Source: Flavobacteriales bacterium UBA1820 (GTDB lineage: Bacteria > Bacteroidota > Bacteroidia > Flavobacteriales > UBA1820). From it: a DNA stretch of 7,772 nt. Under the pieces are notes generated by a model, which was not told the DNA's origin, searched no databases, and worked only from the letters and a program-made list of their open reading frames with translations. Location: the NCBI GenBank assembly GCA_002314265.1, contig DCEW01000070.1:5969-13740 (forward strand), in the 5' to 3' direction. The position numbers and the translations under genes were made by a program. Of this stretch, positions 1 to 5,859 are shown piece by piece (within the stretch, counting starts at the first letter, position 1; each line of letters opens with the position of its first letter).

Positions 1-88
1 GGTGCCCCCCCCGGGGAGATTCTGCATTTTTCCAACCGTGGAAAACGAAAAAAGCGCTTCATTTCCATTTCTTTTCAAAATCTCGCGG

Positions 89-96
89 TATTTTTG
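89..96 (+). promoter_or_regulatory. Candidate -7 promoter box of the two-component operon
   Basis: TATTTTTG fits the Bacteroidota -7 consensus TAnnTTTG exactly. The -33 box is weak: the best choices are ATTT at 67-70 or TTTC at 68-71, with spacers of 18 or 17 bp instead of the usual 19-21. Transcription would start a few bases after 96, giving a leader of only about 15-20 nt before the ATG at 120. There is no Shine-Dalgarno sequence in front of that ATG. Nothing coding can be supported in bases 1-88. Confidence 0.5.
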
Positions 97-119
97 CTTT
101 CGAAAGCCCAACCTTCGGT

Positions 120-806
120 ATGAAAATACTCATCGTAGAAGACGAACCTTCGCTGCGCGAACTGATGCAGCGCACCCTCGCCGGCGAACGCCACGTGGTA
201 GAAACGGCCGGCACATACGCCCAGGCGGAAGAAAAACTGGGCACCTACCAATACGACTGCGTCCTGCTGGACATCATGCTGCCCGACGGCAACGGTCTGG
301 ACCTGCTCAAAGAGCTCAAGGCACAAGGACGCCGCGAAAACGTGATCATCCTCTCGGCCAAGGATTCGATCGAGGACAAGATCCTCGGACTGGAACAGGG
401 TGCGGACGACTACCTGCCCAAACCTTTCCACCTGATGGAACTCTCGGCCCGTATCCGCAGCGTGGCCCGGCGCAGCCGCGGCGGTGGGCAACGGGGCATC
501 GTCGTGGGCAATGTCCACCTCGATCCGGAAAGTTTCCGGGTCGAGGTGGACGGCCGGGAAGTCCCGCTGCTGAAAAAAGAATTCGACATTCTGGCCTATT
601 TTCTCCAGCGTCCGGGACACCTGGTCGACAAATCGGTACTGGCCGAAGCCGTCTGGGGCGACCACGCAGACCAGGCGGACAATTTCCATTTCGTCTATGC
701 CCAGATGAAAAACCTGCGCCACAAACTCTCCGAAGCCGGAGCGAACATCGAGATCAAAGCCGTCTACGGCTTCGGGTACAAACTGATCGAAAACTCCCCC
801 TCGTAA
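120..806 (+). CDS. OmpR/PhoB-class response regulator transcription factor
   Basis: Cytoplasmic DNA-binding regulator of a two-component system, 228 aa, the usual length for the family. Residues 1-115 form the receiver domain: the acidic pair is E7/D8, the phosphoacceptor is D51 in LLDIMLPDGNG, the switch residue is S79 in ILSAKD, and the conserved lysine is K101 in LPKPF. Residues from about 125 to 223 form the winged-helix effector domain, ending in the typical VYGFGYKL wing. Phosphorylation by the kinase encoded 15 bp downstream should drive dimerisation and promoter binding. The ATG at 120 puts the first receiver beta-strand (KILIVEDE) right at the start, as expected. No Shine-Dalgarno is present, which is normal for Bacteroidota. 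The regulated genes cannot be read from the sequence, but the nearby PepSY-like gene is a natural candidate. The family is certain; the specific regulator name is not. Confidence 0.96.
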   Translation: MKILIVEDEPSLRELMQRTLAGERHVVETAGTYAQAEEKLGTYQYDCVLLDIMLPDGNGLDLLKELKAQGRRENVIILSAKDSIEDKILGLEQGADDYLPKPFHLMELSARIRSVARRSRGGGQRGIVVGNVHLDPESFRVEVDGREVPLLKKEFDILAYFLQRPGHLVDKSVLAEAVWGDHADQADNFHFVYAQMKNLRHKLSEAGANIEIKAVYGFGYKLIENSPS

Positions 807-821
807 CCTTCTCCCCTTGCC

Positions 822-2093
822 ATGAAACTCATCCTCCGCATCGCCCTGCGTCTTTCCGCCGTCCTGCTGCCCTTGCTGGCTCTTTGGGCCGGTTTGTTCT
901 ACTATGCGCTGATGGGGCGGATCCGCGAGGAGACGGACGATGCGCTGTGGGACTACTCGGAGCTGATCATCCAGCGGATGCTGGGCGGGGAACGCCTACC
1001 CCAACTCAACGAAGGCTCGAACAACAGCTATTCCATCACACCGGTAGATTCGCTCTATGCCAGCGCCCATCCCCGGCTGGAGTATTACGATGCCGAAGTC
1101 TATATCCCCGAAAAGGAAGAAACCGAACCCGCCCGGGTAATGACCACCCTCTTCCAGGACGAAGATGGGCTGTACTACGAACTGAAAGTAGCCACCCCCA
1201 CCTTTGAAAAGGACGAACTGCTGGCGACCATCTTCGGCTGGATGATATTTCTGTACCTGGTCCTGCTTGTTACCGTGATCGGGATCACGATCCTGGTGTT
1301 CCATCGCAGCATGCGCCCGCTGTACGACCTGCTGAAGTGGCTGGACGACTACCGACCGGGCGGAAAGAACCTCCCGGTACCCAACCGGACCCACATCGAG
1401 GAGTTCCGCCGGCTCAACCTCGCCGCCCAACAGGCCGTCGATCGCTCCGAAGCTCTGTACCAACAGCAAAAACAATTCATCGGCAACGCCTCCCACGAAC
1501 TGCAAACCCCGCTGGCCGTACTGAGCGGACGGCTGGAATGGCTGCTGGACCACACGGAACTCACCGAAGAACAAATGGGCGAAGTGTTGCAGATGCAGCG
1601 CACGCTCAAGCGCCTCTCCCGCCTGAACAAAACCCTGCTGCTGCTCACCAAGATCGACAACCACCAGTTCCCCGAAAGCACCACGGTAGACATCGCCTCT
1701 CTGGTGCGGGAACAGCAAGAACTCTACTGCGAGATTTTCTCCGCGCGAGACATCCACTGGAGCCTTTCCCTGCCGGAGACCTTCCCGGTACAGATGAACG
1801 AGTCGCTGGCCTCGGTGCTGGTAACCAACCTGATGAAGAACGCCTGCCTGCACAGCGAACCCGGTGCCGAGGTGCAAGTGCGCCTCGAAAACCGCACCCT
1901 GACCGTATCCAACCCGGGTGCCGCTCCCTTGGACCAGGAGCAAGTCTTCAAGCGGTTCTACCAAGGCGCCAAGAAAGAAGGTTCGAACGGACTGGGACTG
2001 GCGCTGGTAAAGGCCGTTGCGGACTATTACGGGCTTCCCATCGCCTACCGCTTTCTGGAGGGACGGCATTGTTTTTCGGTCTCATGGCCCTGA
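822..2093 (+). CDS. Membrane sensor histidine kinase, partner of the upstream regulator
   Basis: Inner-membrane sensor kinase, 423 aa. Two hydrophobic segments (about 8-30 and 134-160) flank a periplasmic sensor domain of about 100 residues that I do not recognise. A HAMP-like linker of about 50 residues follows. The dimerisation/phosphoacceptor box is SHELQTP with H225 as the likely autophosphorylation site. The catalytic ATP-binding domain covers about 320-423, with N-box residues N336 and N340 in NLMKNACLH, an F-box FKRFY at 376-380 and a glycine-rich G2 box GSNGLGLAL at 387-395. The G1 box reads SNPG (363-366) instead of the classical DxG, so the usual adenine-contacting aspartate is an asparagine. 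This variant occurs in other Bacteroidota kinases, so I do not read it as inactivation. The start is 15 bp after the regulator stop, so the two genes should be co-transcribed. The signal sensed is unknown. Confidence 0.95.
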   Translation: MKLILRIALRLSAVLLPLLALWAGLFYYALMGRIREETDDALWDYSELIIQRMLGGERLPQLNEGSNNSYSITPVDSLYASAHPRLEYYDAEVYIPEKEETEPARVMTTLFQDEDGLYYELKVATPTFEKDELLATIFGWMIFLYLVLLVTVIGITILVFHRSMRPLYDLLKWLDDYRPGGKNLPVPNRTHIEEFRRLNLAAQQAVDRSEALYQQQKQFIGNASHELQTPLAVLSGRLEWLLDHTELTEEQMGEVLQMQRTLKRLSRLNKTLLLLTKIDNHQFPESTTVDIASLVREQQELYCEIFSARDIHWSLSLPETFPVQMNESLASVLVTNLMKNACLHSEPGAEVQVRLENRTLTVSNPGAAPLDQEQVFKRFYQGAKKEGSNGLGLALVKAVADYYGLPIAYRFLEGRHCFSVSWP

Positions 2094-2467
2094 AACAAAG
2101 TTTTTCCCCCAGCCCCCGTCTCACCCTCGACCTTGTAAAGTGAATTCTTCCCCCCCGGCGGAACATTTCCAAAGTTCCCGTCGTCCGCCCGGGCTTTTGC
2201 GAAAGGGCGTTCTGCTAACCGATATTTGTATCACCGAAGCCCCTCCCCGCCCCCGGAAGGGAATGACCTCTCCTTATAAAAAAAGGGGGTGCAAAAACGG
2301 TGCAGGCAGCACTCGGAGGACTGTAAAAGGAGGAAAAGGGAAGAAAAAACAAAAAAAATTCATTTTTTTCGCCCGGGGGCCGAAAATTTCAAATCCGTTT
2401 CAAAATCCCTCCGGAACTTTGTGCCATCAAAAGAAAACAATTGTCCAACCAAAAAAAGAAAAAAACC
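2094..2467. other. 374-bp non-coding stretch between the kinase and the PepSY-like gene
   Basis: No convincing gene lies here. The first part is C-rich, and the region from about 2277 to 2360 is a purine-rich run on the plus strand with several A tracts. A promoter-like pair lies at 2196-2228. A bulged hairpin (CGCC/GGCG outer and CTTT/AAAG inner) around 2187-2210 overlaps its -33 box, but no T tract follows, so it is not a terminator. A second, weaker -7-like octamer, GAACTTTG, sits at 2414-2421, about 46 bp before the PepSY-like ATG, but has no -33 box at standard spacing. I see no clear terminator after the kinase stop, so read-through into the next gene is possible. Confidence 0.6.
2196..2228 (+). 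promoter_or_regulatory. Candidate promoter for the PepSY-like gene
   Basis: TTTG at 2196-2199, a 21-bp spacer and GATATTTG at 2221-2228 match the Bacteroidota -33/-7 pattern (TTTG, 19-21 bp, TAnnTTTG) except for the first base of the -7 box. It would produce an unusually long leader of about 230 nt before the ATG at 2468. If real, the PepSY-like gene can be transcribed separately from the two-component pair. Confidence 0.4.
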
Positions 2468-2908
2468 ATGAAAAAACTGATGATTCTCCTCGCTGGCTTG
2501 TTCCTTTGCTCCGCTCCGGTAGCTTACGCCGACAACGACAAACCCATCACGGTCGATCAACTGCCCGAAAAAGCACAGCAGTTCATCCGCCAGTACTTCC
2601 CCAATGAAAAGGTATCTTTGGCCAAATCCGAACGCGACTTCCTGGAAGTAACCTACGAAGTGATCTTTACCAGCGGCATGAAGGTCGAATTTACCAATGA
2701 CGGCCAGTGGAAAGATGTCGATTGCCGCTATGCAAGCGTTCCCAAGGGCATCGTTCCGGCACAGATCGCCCAGAAAGCCCAGGAACTCTATCCCGAGACA
2801 ACCATTCGGCAGATCGACCGCGACAGCCGCGACTACGAAGTGAAGTTGTCCAACGGCTTGGAACTGACCTTCGACCTGAAGTTCAACCTGGTCGACATCG
2901 ACGACTAA
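2468..2908 (+). CDS. Small exported PepSY-like domain protein
   Basis: Predicted periplasmic protein, 146 aa. A Sec signal peptide covers residues 1-21 (MKK, hydrophobic core, then AYA before DND, a signal peptidase I site; no lipobox). The mature part holds two similar units, about 27-86 and 94-146. Each has a helix carrying KAQ, an aromatic-proline step (YFPN at 43-46, YPET at 108-111), a YEV strand (63-65 and 123-125), a 'sGmkveFt / NGleltFd' strand and an acidic end (DVDC, DIDD). This matches the PepSY_like family (PF11396) of small secreted Bacteroidota proteins. I chose the ATG at 2468 because the signal peptide begins there; a TTG nine codons upstream would put a lysine-rich tail before it. 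The leader just before the ATG is A-rich without Shine-Dalgarno, typical for well-translated Bacteroidota genes. Position behind a two-component system suggests a target or periplasmic partner of the kinase (inference). Confidence 0.85.
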   Translation: MKKLMILLAGLFLCSAPVAYADNDKPITVDQLPEKAQQFIRQYFPNEKVSLAKSERDFLEVTYEVIFTSGMKVEFTNDGQWKDVDCRYASVPKGIVPAQIAQKAQELYPETTIRQIDRDSRDYEVKLSNGLELTFDLKFNLVDIDD

Positions 2909-2918
2909 CCCCGACCGA

Positions 2919-2935
2919 GGAGGCCCCGCGCCTCC
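2919..2935 (+). other. Small GC-rich hairpin after the PepSY-like stop
   Basis: GGAGGC (2919-2924) and GCCTCC (2930-2935) form a perfect 6-bp stem with a 5-base loop, ten bases after the PepSY-like stop. No T run follows on the plus strand, so it is probably an accessory hairpin that protects the 3' end upstream of the main terminator rather than a terminator itself. Confidence 0.35.
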
Positions 2936-2941
2936 CAAAAC

Positions 2942-2983
2942 AAAACCGAGGGGCTTTCCTTCTCAGGAAAGCCCCTCGGTTTT
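2942..2983. terminator. Bidirectional intrinsic terminator
   Basis: A perfect inverted repeat: 16 GC-rich pairs (2945-2960 with 2965-2980) extended by three A:T pairs to 2942-2983, around the loop TCTC. On the plus strand it ends in TTTTT and stops the PepSY-like gene. Read on the minus strand, the same stem ends in TTTT and would stop the 92-aa gene that converges on it (stop codon at 3040). One structure serves both convergent transcription units. Confidence 0.93.
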
Positions 2984-3039
2984 TGTCTTTCTGCCGCCGA
3001 GCGGCCGTGCTGTTGTCGCCTAAAGACGGATTCAGCCTC

Positions 3040-3318
3040 TTATTCTTTCACCACCGGGTCTTTCAACTTGGCAGCGGCGTAGTGGTTGAAGAAGTCGGCC
3101 TGGGAGTCGAATTCCAGCACTTTCTGATGGTCGTCCAGGGCGTTCTTGATCGCTTCCCGGGAATGGAAGCTGGAGTATTCCGAAAAGGCAAATCCGCGCA
3201 GGATGGGTTTGAAACCGTAGATATTGCGCAGGTGCTGAAGCACATACACCACTCCGTCCACGTCGTAAGCGTAGATCTTGTTGGGCTCGATGGCTTTGGG
3301 TTGTTTGAGTTCGATCAT
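3040..3318 (-). CDS. Conserved-looking 92-aa cytoplasmic protein of unknown function
   Basis: I do not recognise this protein. It is 92 aa, without signal peptide or membrane segment, and has normal soluble composition. Features visible: a strand-like start IYAYDVDGVVYVLQHLRNIYGF (13-36, aromatic and acidic), a serine/aromatic stretch FSEYSSFHSRE (45-55), and a helical second half (about 54-86, KNALDDHQ and DFFNHYAAAKLK). The ATG at 3318 lies about 37 nt behind a good Bacteroidota promoter on the same strand (3361-3392). The gene ends 57 bp before a terminator hairpin it shares with the convergent PepSY-like gene. Own promoter, own terminator and protein-like composition make it a real gene. 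It has no operon partner that would hint at a role. Its GC-richer coding style resembles the housekeeping neighbours more than the AT-rich propeller gene upstream. Confidence 0.75.
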   Translation of the reverse strand: MIELKQPKAIEPNKIYAYDVDGVVYVLQHLRNIYGFKPILRGFAFSEYSSFHSREAIKNALDDHQKVLEFDSQADFFNHYAAAKLKDPVVKE

Positions 3319-3360
3319 GTCGGTATCGTTTTTTGTTAGTGTATCCTGTCAAAAGAGGGA

Positions 3361-3392
3361 CTAATTTACGCATTCTCCCCTGCAAAACCAAA
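3361..3392 (-). promoter_or_regulatory. Promoter of the 92-aa gene
   Basis: On the minus strand TTTG (bases 3392-3389) is followed after 20 bp by TAAATTAG (3368-3361), one mismatch from the Bacteroidota TAnnTTTG box. Transcription would start near 3355, giving a leader of about 37 nt to the ATG at 3318. Confidence 0.6.
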
Positions 3393-3407
3393 CGCAGTAC
3401 GCAGTTT

Positions 3408-3577
3408 TTATTCTCCCCACCGACGAGCCATCGCCCCGAAGAATGCTTCGGAAACCTCCGAATGCTCCTTGCGGGATAGGAAGAGACAGACGATCACGAC
3501 GGTCGCTACCGTAGCAAAGCGACATCCCATGCGCCGATCGCCCCGAACAAGAGGATAGAAAAGACCTGCCTTTTCAT
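3408..3577 (-). pseudogene. Split small peptide gene, possibly NVEALA-like, overlapping the propeller stop
   Basis: The propeller gene ends in ATGA, and that ATG (3577) opens a short frame: MKRQ, a hydrophobic stretch, then GAIGAWDVALLR and a TAG at 3508-3506 after 23 codons. An AAAGGA sequence sits a few bases upstream of the ATG as a possible ribosome site. The frame one base back is open from 3587 to a TAA at 3410-3408. It encodes a second hydrophobic stretch (VATVVIVCLFLS) and the tail SEVSEAFFGAMARRWGE. An ATG in that frame at 3530 would give a free-standing 40-aa peptide. The first piece resembles the N-terminus of Bacteroides NVEALA-family peptides (hydrophobic segment ending in A-W-N-V). 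The tail loosely resembles their 'LSDLALANVEALARGE' region. Possible readings: a frameshifted remnant, a 40-aa gene in the second frame, a programmed -1 shift (no classical slippery heptamer seen), or chance. It fills an otherwise empty 255-bp gap. Confidence 0.4.
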
Positions 3578-4767
3578 TCTTTTCCTTTCAAACGGAATAA
3601 AAACAATACCGGATTGTCTTCTTCTTTTACCGTAGACAATACTTCCTCGTATCGTTGCACCACACTTGCCTCCAAAGCCTCGGGATACTTGGAAAACTGC
3701 TCCAACAAAAAGGAACGGGACGCAAGAAGACTGTACGCATCCCTCACATGGACAATCCTGTCCCCTTGCGAAAACTTCAAACTGATATTTTCAAAAGGGA
3801 AAGCCGATATTTTTTCCGCGGCGACCGTCGTCTGTTCGCGAACATCATAGATCACGGTATAGGACTTCACCCCCAACTGCACACAAAAAAACAAGTAGTC
3901 TTCTGCATGGGATATGTACTCGGGAAATAAAATATACTTGTTTTTCAAGCCATTTTTCAGAATATAGCTCGCAGGTTGGTCAAAGTATTCCGCCGGCAAT
4001 TTTTTCCCGCAAAAATCCAACTGGTATCGAGGGGAAATGCCGGAATCGTCCACCGTGTACAATACGTCTTTTACATTGTCGTTCAAAAAACCCGTTCTGC
4101 CATCCGAGACATAAGCGTACGGCAGATGAAACAAAAGGGAGGACTGTATCGAAGGATCGAACGGAAGGTATTTTTGAAAATCCCCCCCGTCCTTATCGGT
4201 AGAAAACAGCAGATAATTGCCGGCTACGGGATGAGTCGCTCCCATATTCACGTAGTATATCCTACTTTCCGTCGTAAAGATCCCATAAAAAGACCAGTCC
4301 GGCGTTTTTATGGTTTTCACATACTCGCCCGACAAATCATATACCTGGACTTGTTTCCGATAGCTATCGGCCACATAGATATTTTCCTCGTCGACAAATG
4401 CATCCGTCATACTGGCGTATTCTTCCGGACCCACCCCATAGGCATGCAATTTCCCTGTACAACGCCCCTCCATGTCAAAAAAATAGACACTTTTTGATTG
4501 GGAATCGTAAATAAAGATCCGGTCTTTCCGGACAAAAATACGCTCTATCCGGCCAATAAGACATTCCCGATGTGTTTCCAACGGGACGATCACGACTCCC
4601 GATGGATCCAACTCATTCTTCAGATCATAGCTTTTCCCTGCCTTTGAGAGATCCACCACGATCTTCTGTTCGGCCGCCCCGGTGTGTTCGACCTCCTGTT
4701 TTCCTCCGCAAGAAAAAAACAAGAACGCCGAAAGACACCCCCAGGCCCATTTTTCAAATAGTTTCAT
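3574..4767 (-). CDS. 6-bladed beta-propeller lipoprotein (BF3164/DUF5128-like)
   Basis: Predicted envelope lipoprotein, 397 aa. Residues 1-19 form a lipoprotein signal peptide and FFSC gives a lipobox with C20; the next residues GGKQE may matter for surface sorting. From about residue 70 the protein consists of repeated four-strand units with the pattern 'I..I.v..d.IyI.D...k.v..fd..G': RIERIFVRKDRIFIYDSQ (73-90), then AFVDEENIYVADSYRKQVQVYDLSGEYV (123-150), then YGIFTTESRIYYVNM (161-175), with less regular blades to about 345. This is the 6-bladed propeller family common in Bacteroides; ligand and role are unknown. An in-frame GTG at 4800 is possible, but the ATG at 4767 puts K2 and the hydrophobic core at the normal distance from C20, so I chose it. 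The gene is visibly AT-richer than its neighbours, suggesting separate acquisition. Its stop overlaps the start of the small peptide frame described at 3408-3577. Confidence 0.85.
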   Translation of the reverse strand: MKLFEKWAWGCLSAFLFFSCGGKQEVEHTGAAEQKIVVDLSKAGKSYDLKNELDPSGVVIVPLETHRECLIGRIERIFVRKDRIFIYDSQSKSVYFFDMEGRCTGKLHAYGVGPEEYASMTDAFVDEENIYVADSYRKQVQVYDLSGEYVKTIKTPDWSFYGIFTTESRIYYVNMGATHPVAGNYLLFSTDKDGGDFQKYLPFDPSIQSSLLFHLPYAYVSDGRTGFLNDNVKDVLYTVDDSGISPRYQLDFCGKKLPAEYFDQPASYILKNGLKNKYILFPEYISHAEDYLFFCVQLGVKSYTVIYDVREQTTVAAEKISAFPFENISLKFSQGDRIVHVRDAYSLLASRSFLLEQFSKYPEALEASVVQRYEEVLSTVKEEDNPVLFLFRLKGKE

Positions 4768-5062
4768 CGTCTTCCAGGTATATTGTATAAAGTTTCTCAC
4801 ATGATAAATAAGAAAATCTTAAGCCCCCCTGCCGACCTGTTTCACGCCAAGGCAACACAAAAAACACGTCCCGGCAACGACTTCCCCCCACCTCCACAAG
4901 CGAATGCATAAACATACATTTATTTTCTTCTCTGTCAAAATGATTCACCCTGTTTTTTTCACAAACGGACACACGAAAACGCCCCTCCCCTGCCCCGCGT
5001 TGCCGCAAGCAAGCGGCTCCCTGCGGAAGGAGGACAACAAACGGATTTTTACCCCGAAAGGA
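4768..5062. other. Divergent intergenic region between the propeller gene and the rpsF operon
   Basis: About 295 bp without a credible gene; open frames on both strands here have no protein-like character and run into neighbouring promoter or coding sequence. On the minus strand a poor promoter candidate for the propeller gene is TTTG (4965-4962), an 18-bp spacer and TCATTTTG (4943-4936), which would give a leader of about 160 nt. The part from about 4970 to 5062 is plus-strand C-rich and feeds into the rpsF promoter. An imperfect inverted repeat (AATGCAT/ATACATT, 4903-4920) is present but too weak to interpret. Confidence 0.5.
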
Positions 5063-5094
5063 CTTGCCGGAAACGATTTTTTTGCCTACCTTTG
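5063..5094 (+). promoter_or_regulatory. Promoter of the rpsF-rpsR-rplI operon
   Basis: TACCTTTG at 5087-5094 is a perfect -7 box (TAnnTTTG) and CTTG at 5063-5066 is a good -33 box, spaced 20 bp apart. Transcription would begin near 5099-5102, giving a leader of about 55 nt before the rpsF ATG at 5157. Confidence 0.75.
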
Positions 5095-5098
5095 CCAC

Positions 5099-5118
5099 CG
5101 CTTTCGCTCTCGAAGGCG
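5099..5118 (+). promoter_or_regulatory. Leader hairpin at the 5' end of the rpsF transcript
   Basis: CGCTTTCG (5099-5106) pairs with CGAAGGCG (5111-5118) over 8 bp, including one G:U, around the loop CTCT. It lies at or just after the predicted transcription start. bS6:bS18 complexes are known to bind structured leaders of rpsF-rpsR mRNAs in many bacteria, and those motifs contain an exposed CCG; a CCG is present here at 5098-5100 at the stem base. Whether this is that autoregulatory element, a simple 5'-stabilising hairpin or a protein-binding site in DNA cannot be told by eye. Confidence 0.45.
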
Positions 5119-5156
5119 TAAGCATCAAACATTCATTCATTTAAAACATTTTTCAA

Positions 5157-5504
5157 ATGTCAAACCATTACGAGACTGTTTTCATTTTAAATCCCGTTTT
5201 ATCTGAGGATCAGATAAAGGAAGCAGTTAAAAAATTCGAGGACTACATCGTGGCCGCAGGCGGCGAGATAGTCAGCTACGAAAACTGGGGACTCAAGAAA
5301 TTCGCTTACCCCATCGCCAACAAAAAGAGCGGTTTCTACCACCTGATGGAATTTACCGCACCGTCTTCGCTGGTGGCCGGCCTGGAGACCGAATACCGCC
5401 GCGACGAACGCGTGATGCGTTTCCTGACCGTTGCGCTGGACAAATATGGCGTGGCCTACGCCCAGCAGCGTCGCGAAAAACTCAAACAAAAGTACAACGC
5501 TTAA
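5157..5504 (+). CDS. rpsF: 30S ribosomal protein bS6
   Basis: Small-subunit ribosomal protein, 115 aa, full length. The fold signature is clear: the first strand HYETVFILNP (4-13), helix 1 (SEDQIKEAVKKFEDYI), the second strand with GGEIVSYENWGLKKFAYPI (35-53), the strand GFYHLMEF (59-66), the conserved YRRDERVMRFLTV (80-92) and a basic tail. bS6 forms a heterodimer with bS18 on the platform of the 30S subunit, and the partner gene follows 18 bp downstream. The ATG at 5157 is preceded by an A/T-rich leader with no Shine-Dalgarno, the usual Bacteroidota arrangement for highly expressed genes. In Bacteroidota ribosomes bS6, bS18 and bS21 help bury the anti-Shine-Dalgarno tail of 16S rRNA (known from the phylum; not visible here). 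Confidence 0.98.
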   Translation: MSNHYETVFILNPVLSEDQIKEAVKKFEDYIVAAGGEIVSYENWGLKKFAYPIANKKSGFYHLMEFTAPSSLVAGLETEYRRDERVMRFLTVALDKYGVAYAQQRREKLKQKYNA

Positions 5505-5522
5505 TCCCCATCCGGTAAGAAA

Positions 5523-5840
5523 ATGGAAAACGAGAACATCGAAAAACAGAACGCCGAAGCTCAGGCACAGGAAAAGAGCACCAGCGAGGTGCGCTACCTG
5601 ACCCCCGTATCCATCGAATCGGGCAAACAGAAGAAATACTGCCGTTTCAAACGTCTGGGGATCAAATACATCGACTACAAAGACGCCGACTTCCTGCTCA
5701 AGTTCGTCAACGAACAGGGCAAGATCCTGCCGCGCCGTCTCACCGGAACGTCTGCCAAGTTCCAGAAGAAAATCGCCGCTGCCGTCAAGCGTGCCCGTCA
5801 CCTGGCGCTGCTGCCCTACGTAGCCGATATGTTGAAGTAA
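5523..5840 (+). CDS. rpsR: 30S ribosomal protein bS18
   Basis: Small-subunit ribosomal protein, 105 aa. The conserved core runs from about residue 36 to 101: [18 protein letters not shown] (37-54), then [17 protein letters not shown] (61-77), then [12 protein letters not shown] (89-100). Residues 1-25 are a hydrophilic acidic and Gln/Glu/Ala-rich extension beyond the core of the common bS18, probably disordered. The start ATG at 5523 is the first in the frame after the rpsF stop and has no Shine-Dalgarno. It sits 18 bp after rpsF and 19 bp before rplI, so all three should be one transcript. The protein pairs with bS6 on the 30S platform and contributes to anti-Shine-Dalgarno burial in this phylum. 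Confidence 0.97.
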   Translation: MENENIEKQNAEAQAQEKSTSEVRYLTPVSIESGKQKKYCRFKRLGIKYIDYKDADFLLKFVNEQGKILPRRLTGTSAKFQKKIAAAVKRARHLALLPYVADMLK

Positions 5841-5844
5841 AAAC

Positions 5845-5850
5845 AGGAGG
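5845..5850 (+). promoter_or_regulatory. Perfect Shine-Dalgarno AGGAGG before rplI
   Basis: AGGAGG lies nine bases before the rplI ATG, inside the 19-bp gap after rpsR. It is the only consensus ribosome-binding site in front of any gene in this window; the other starts have A-rich or featureless leaders. It fixes the rplI start at 5860. Confidence 0.85.
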
Positions 5851-5859
5851 AAAAACAAC

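Noticed and set aside
2..1207. 401-codon open frame overlapping the response regulator and kinase on the plus strand
   Set aside because: Its translation is Arg/Pro/Gly-rich without any fold signature, and it is the shifted frame of two genes with complete family motifs.
996..2069. 357-codon open frame antisense to the kinase
   Set aside because: A GC-rich antisense shadow; its composition (Val/Gln/Gly/His-rich) mirrors the kinase codons and no motif is seen.
3441..3466. Direct repeat GAATGCT (3441-3447 and 3460-3466) with a TTCGGA/TCCGAA inverted repeat between the copies
   Set aside because: Short repeats within what is probably a small coding frame (residues EHSEVSEAF); no array or insertion-site features accompany them.
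4765..4800. GTG at 4800 as the start of the propeller lipoprotein
   Set aside because: It would add 11 residues (RNFIQYTWKT and so on) before a normal lipoprotein signal peptide; the ATG at 4767 gives the standard arrangement.
4903..4920. Imperfect inverted repeat AATGCAT/ATACATT as an operator
   Set aside because: Only 6 of 7 positions match in an AT-rich stretch, it is not placed over a convincing promoter, and chance explains it.
4754..5140. 128-codon minus-strand open frame between the propeller gene and rpsF
   Set aside because: It runs over the rpsF promoter and leader hairpin, has no signal or domain, and ends inside the start region of the propeller gene.
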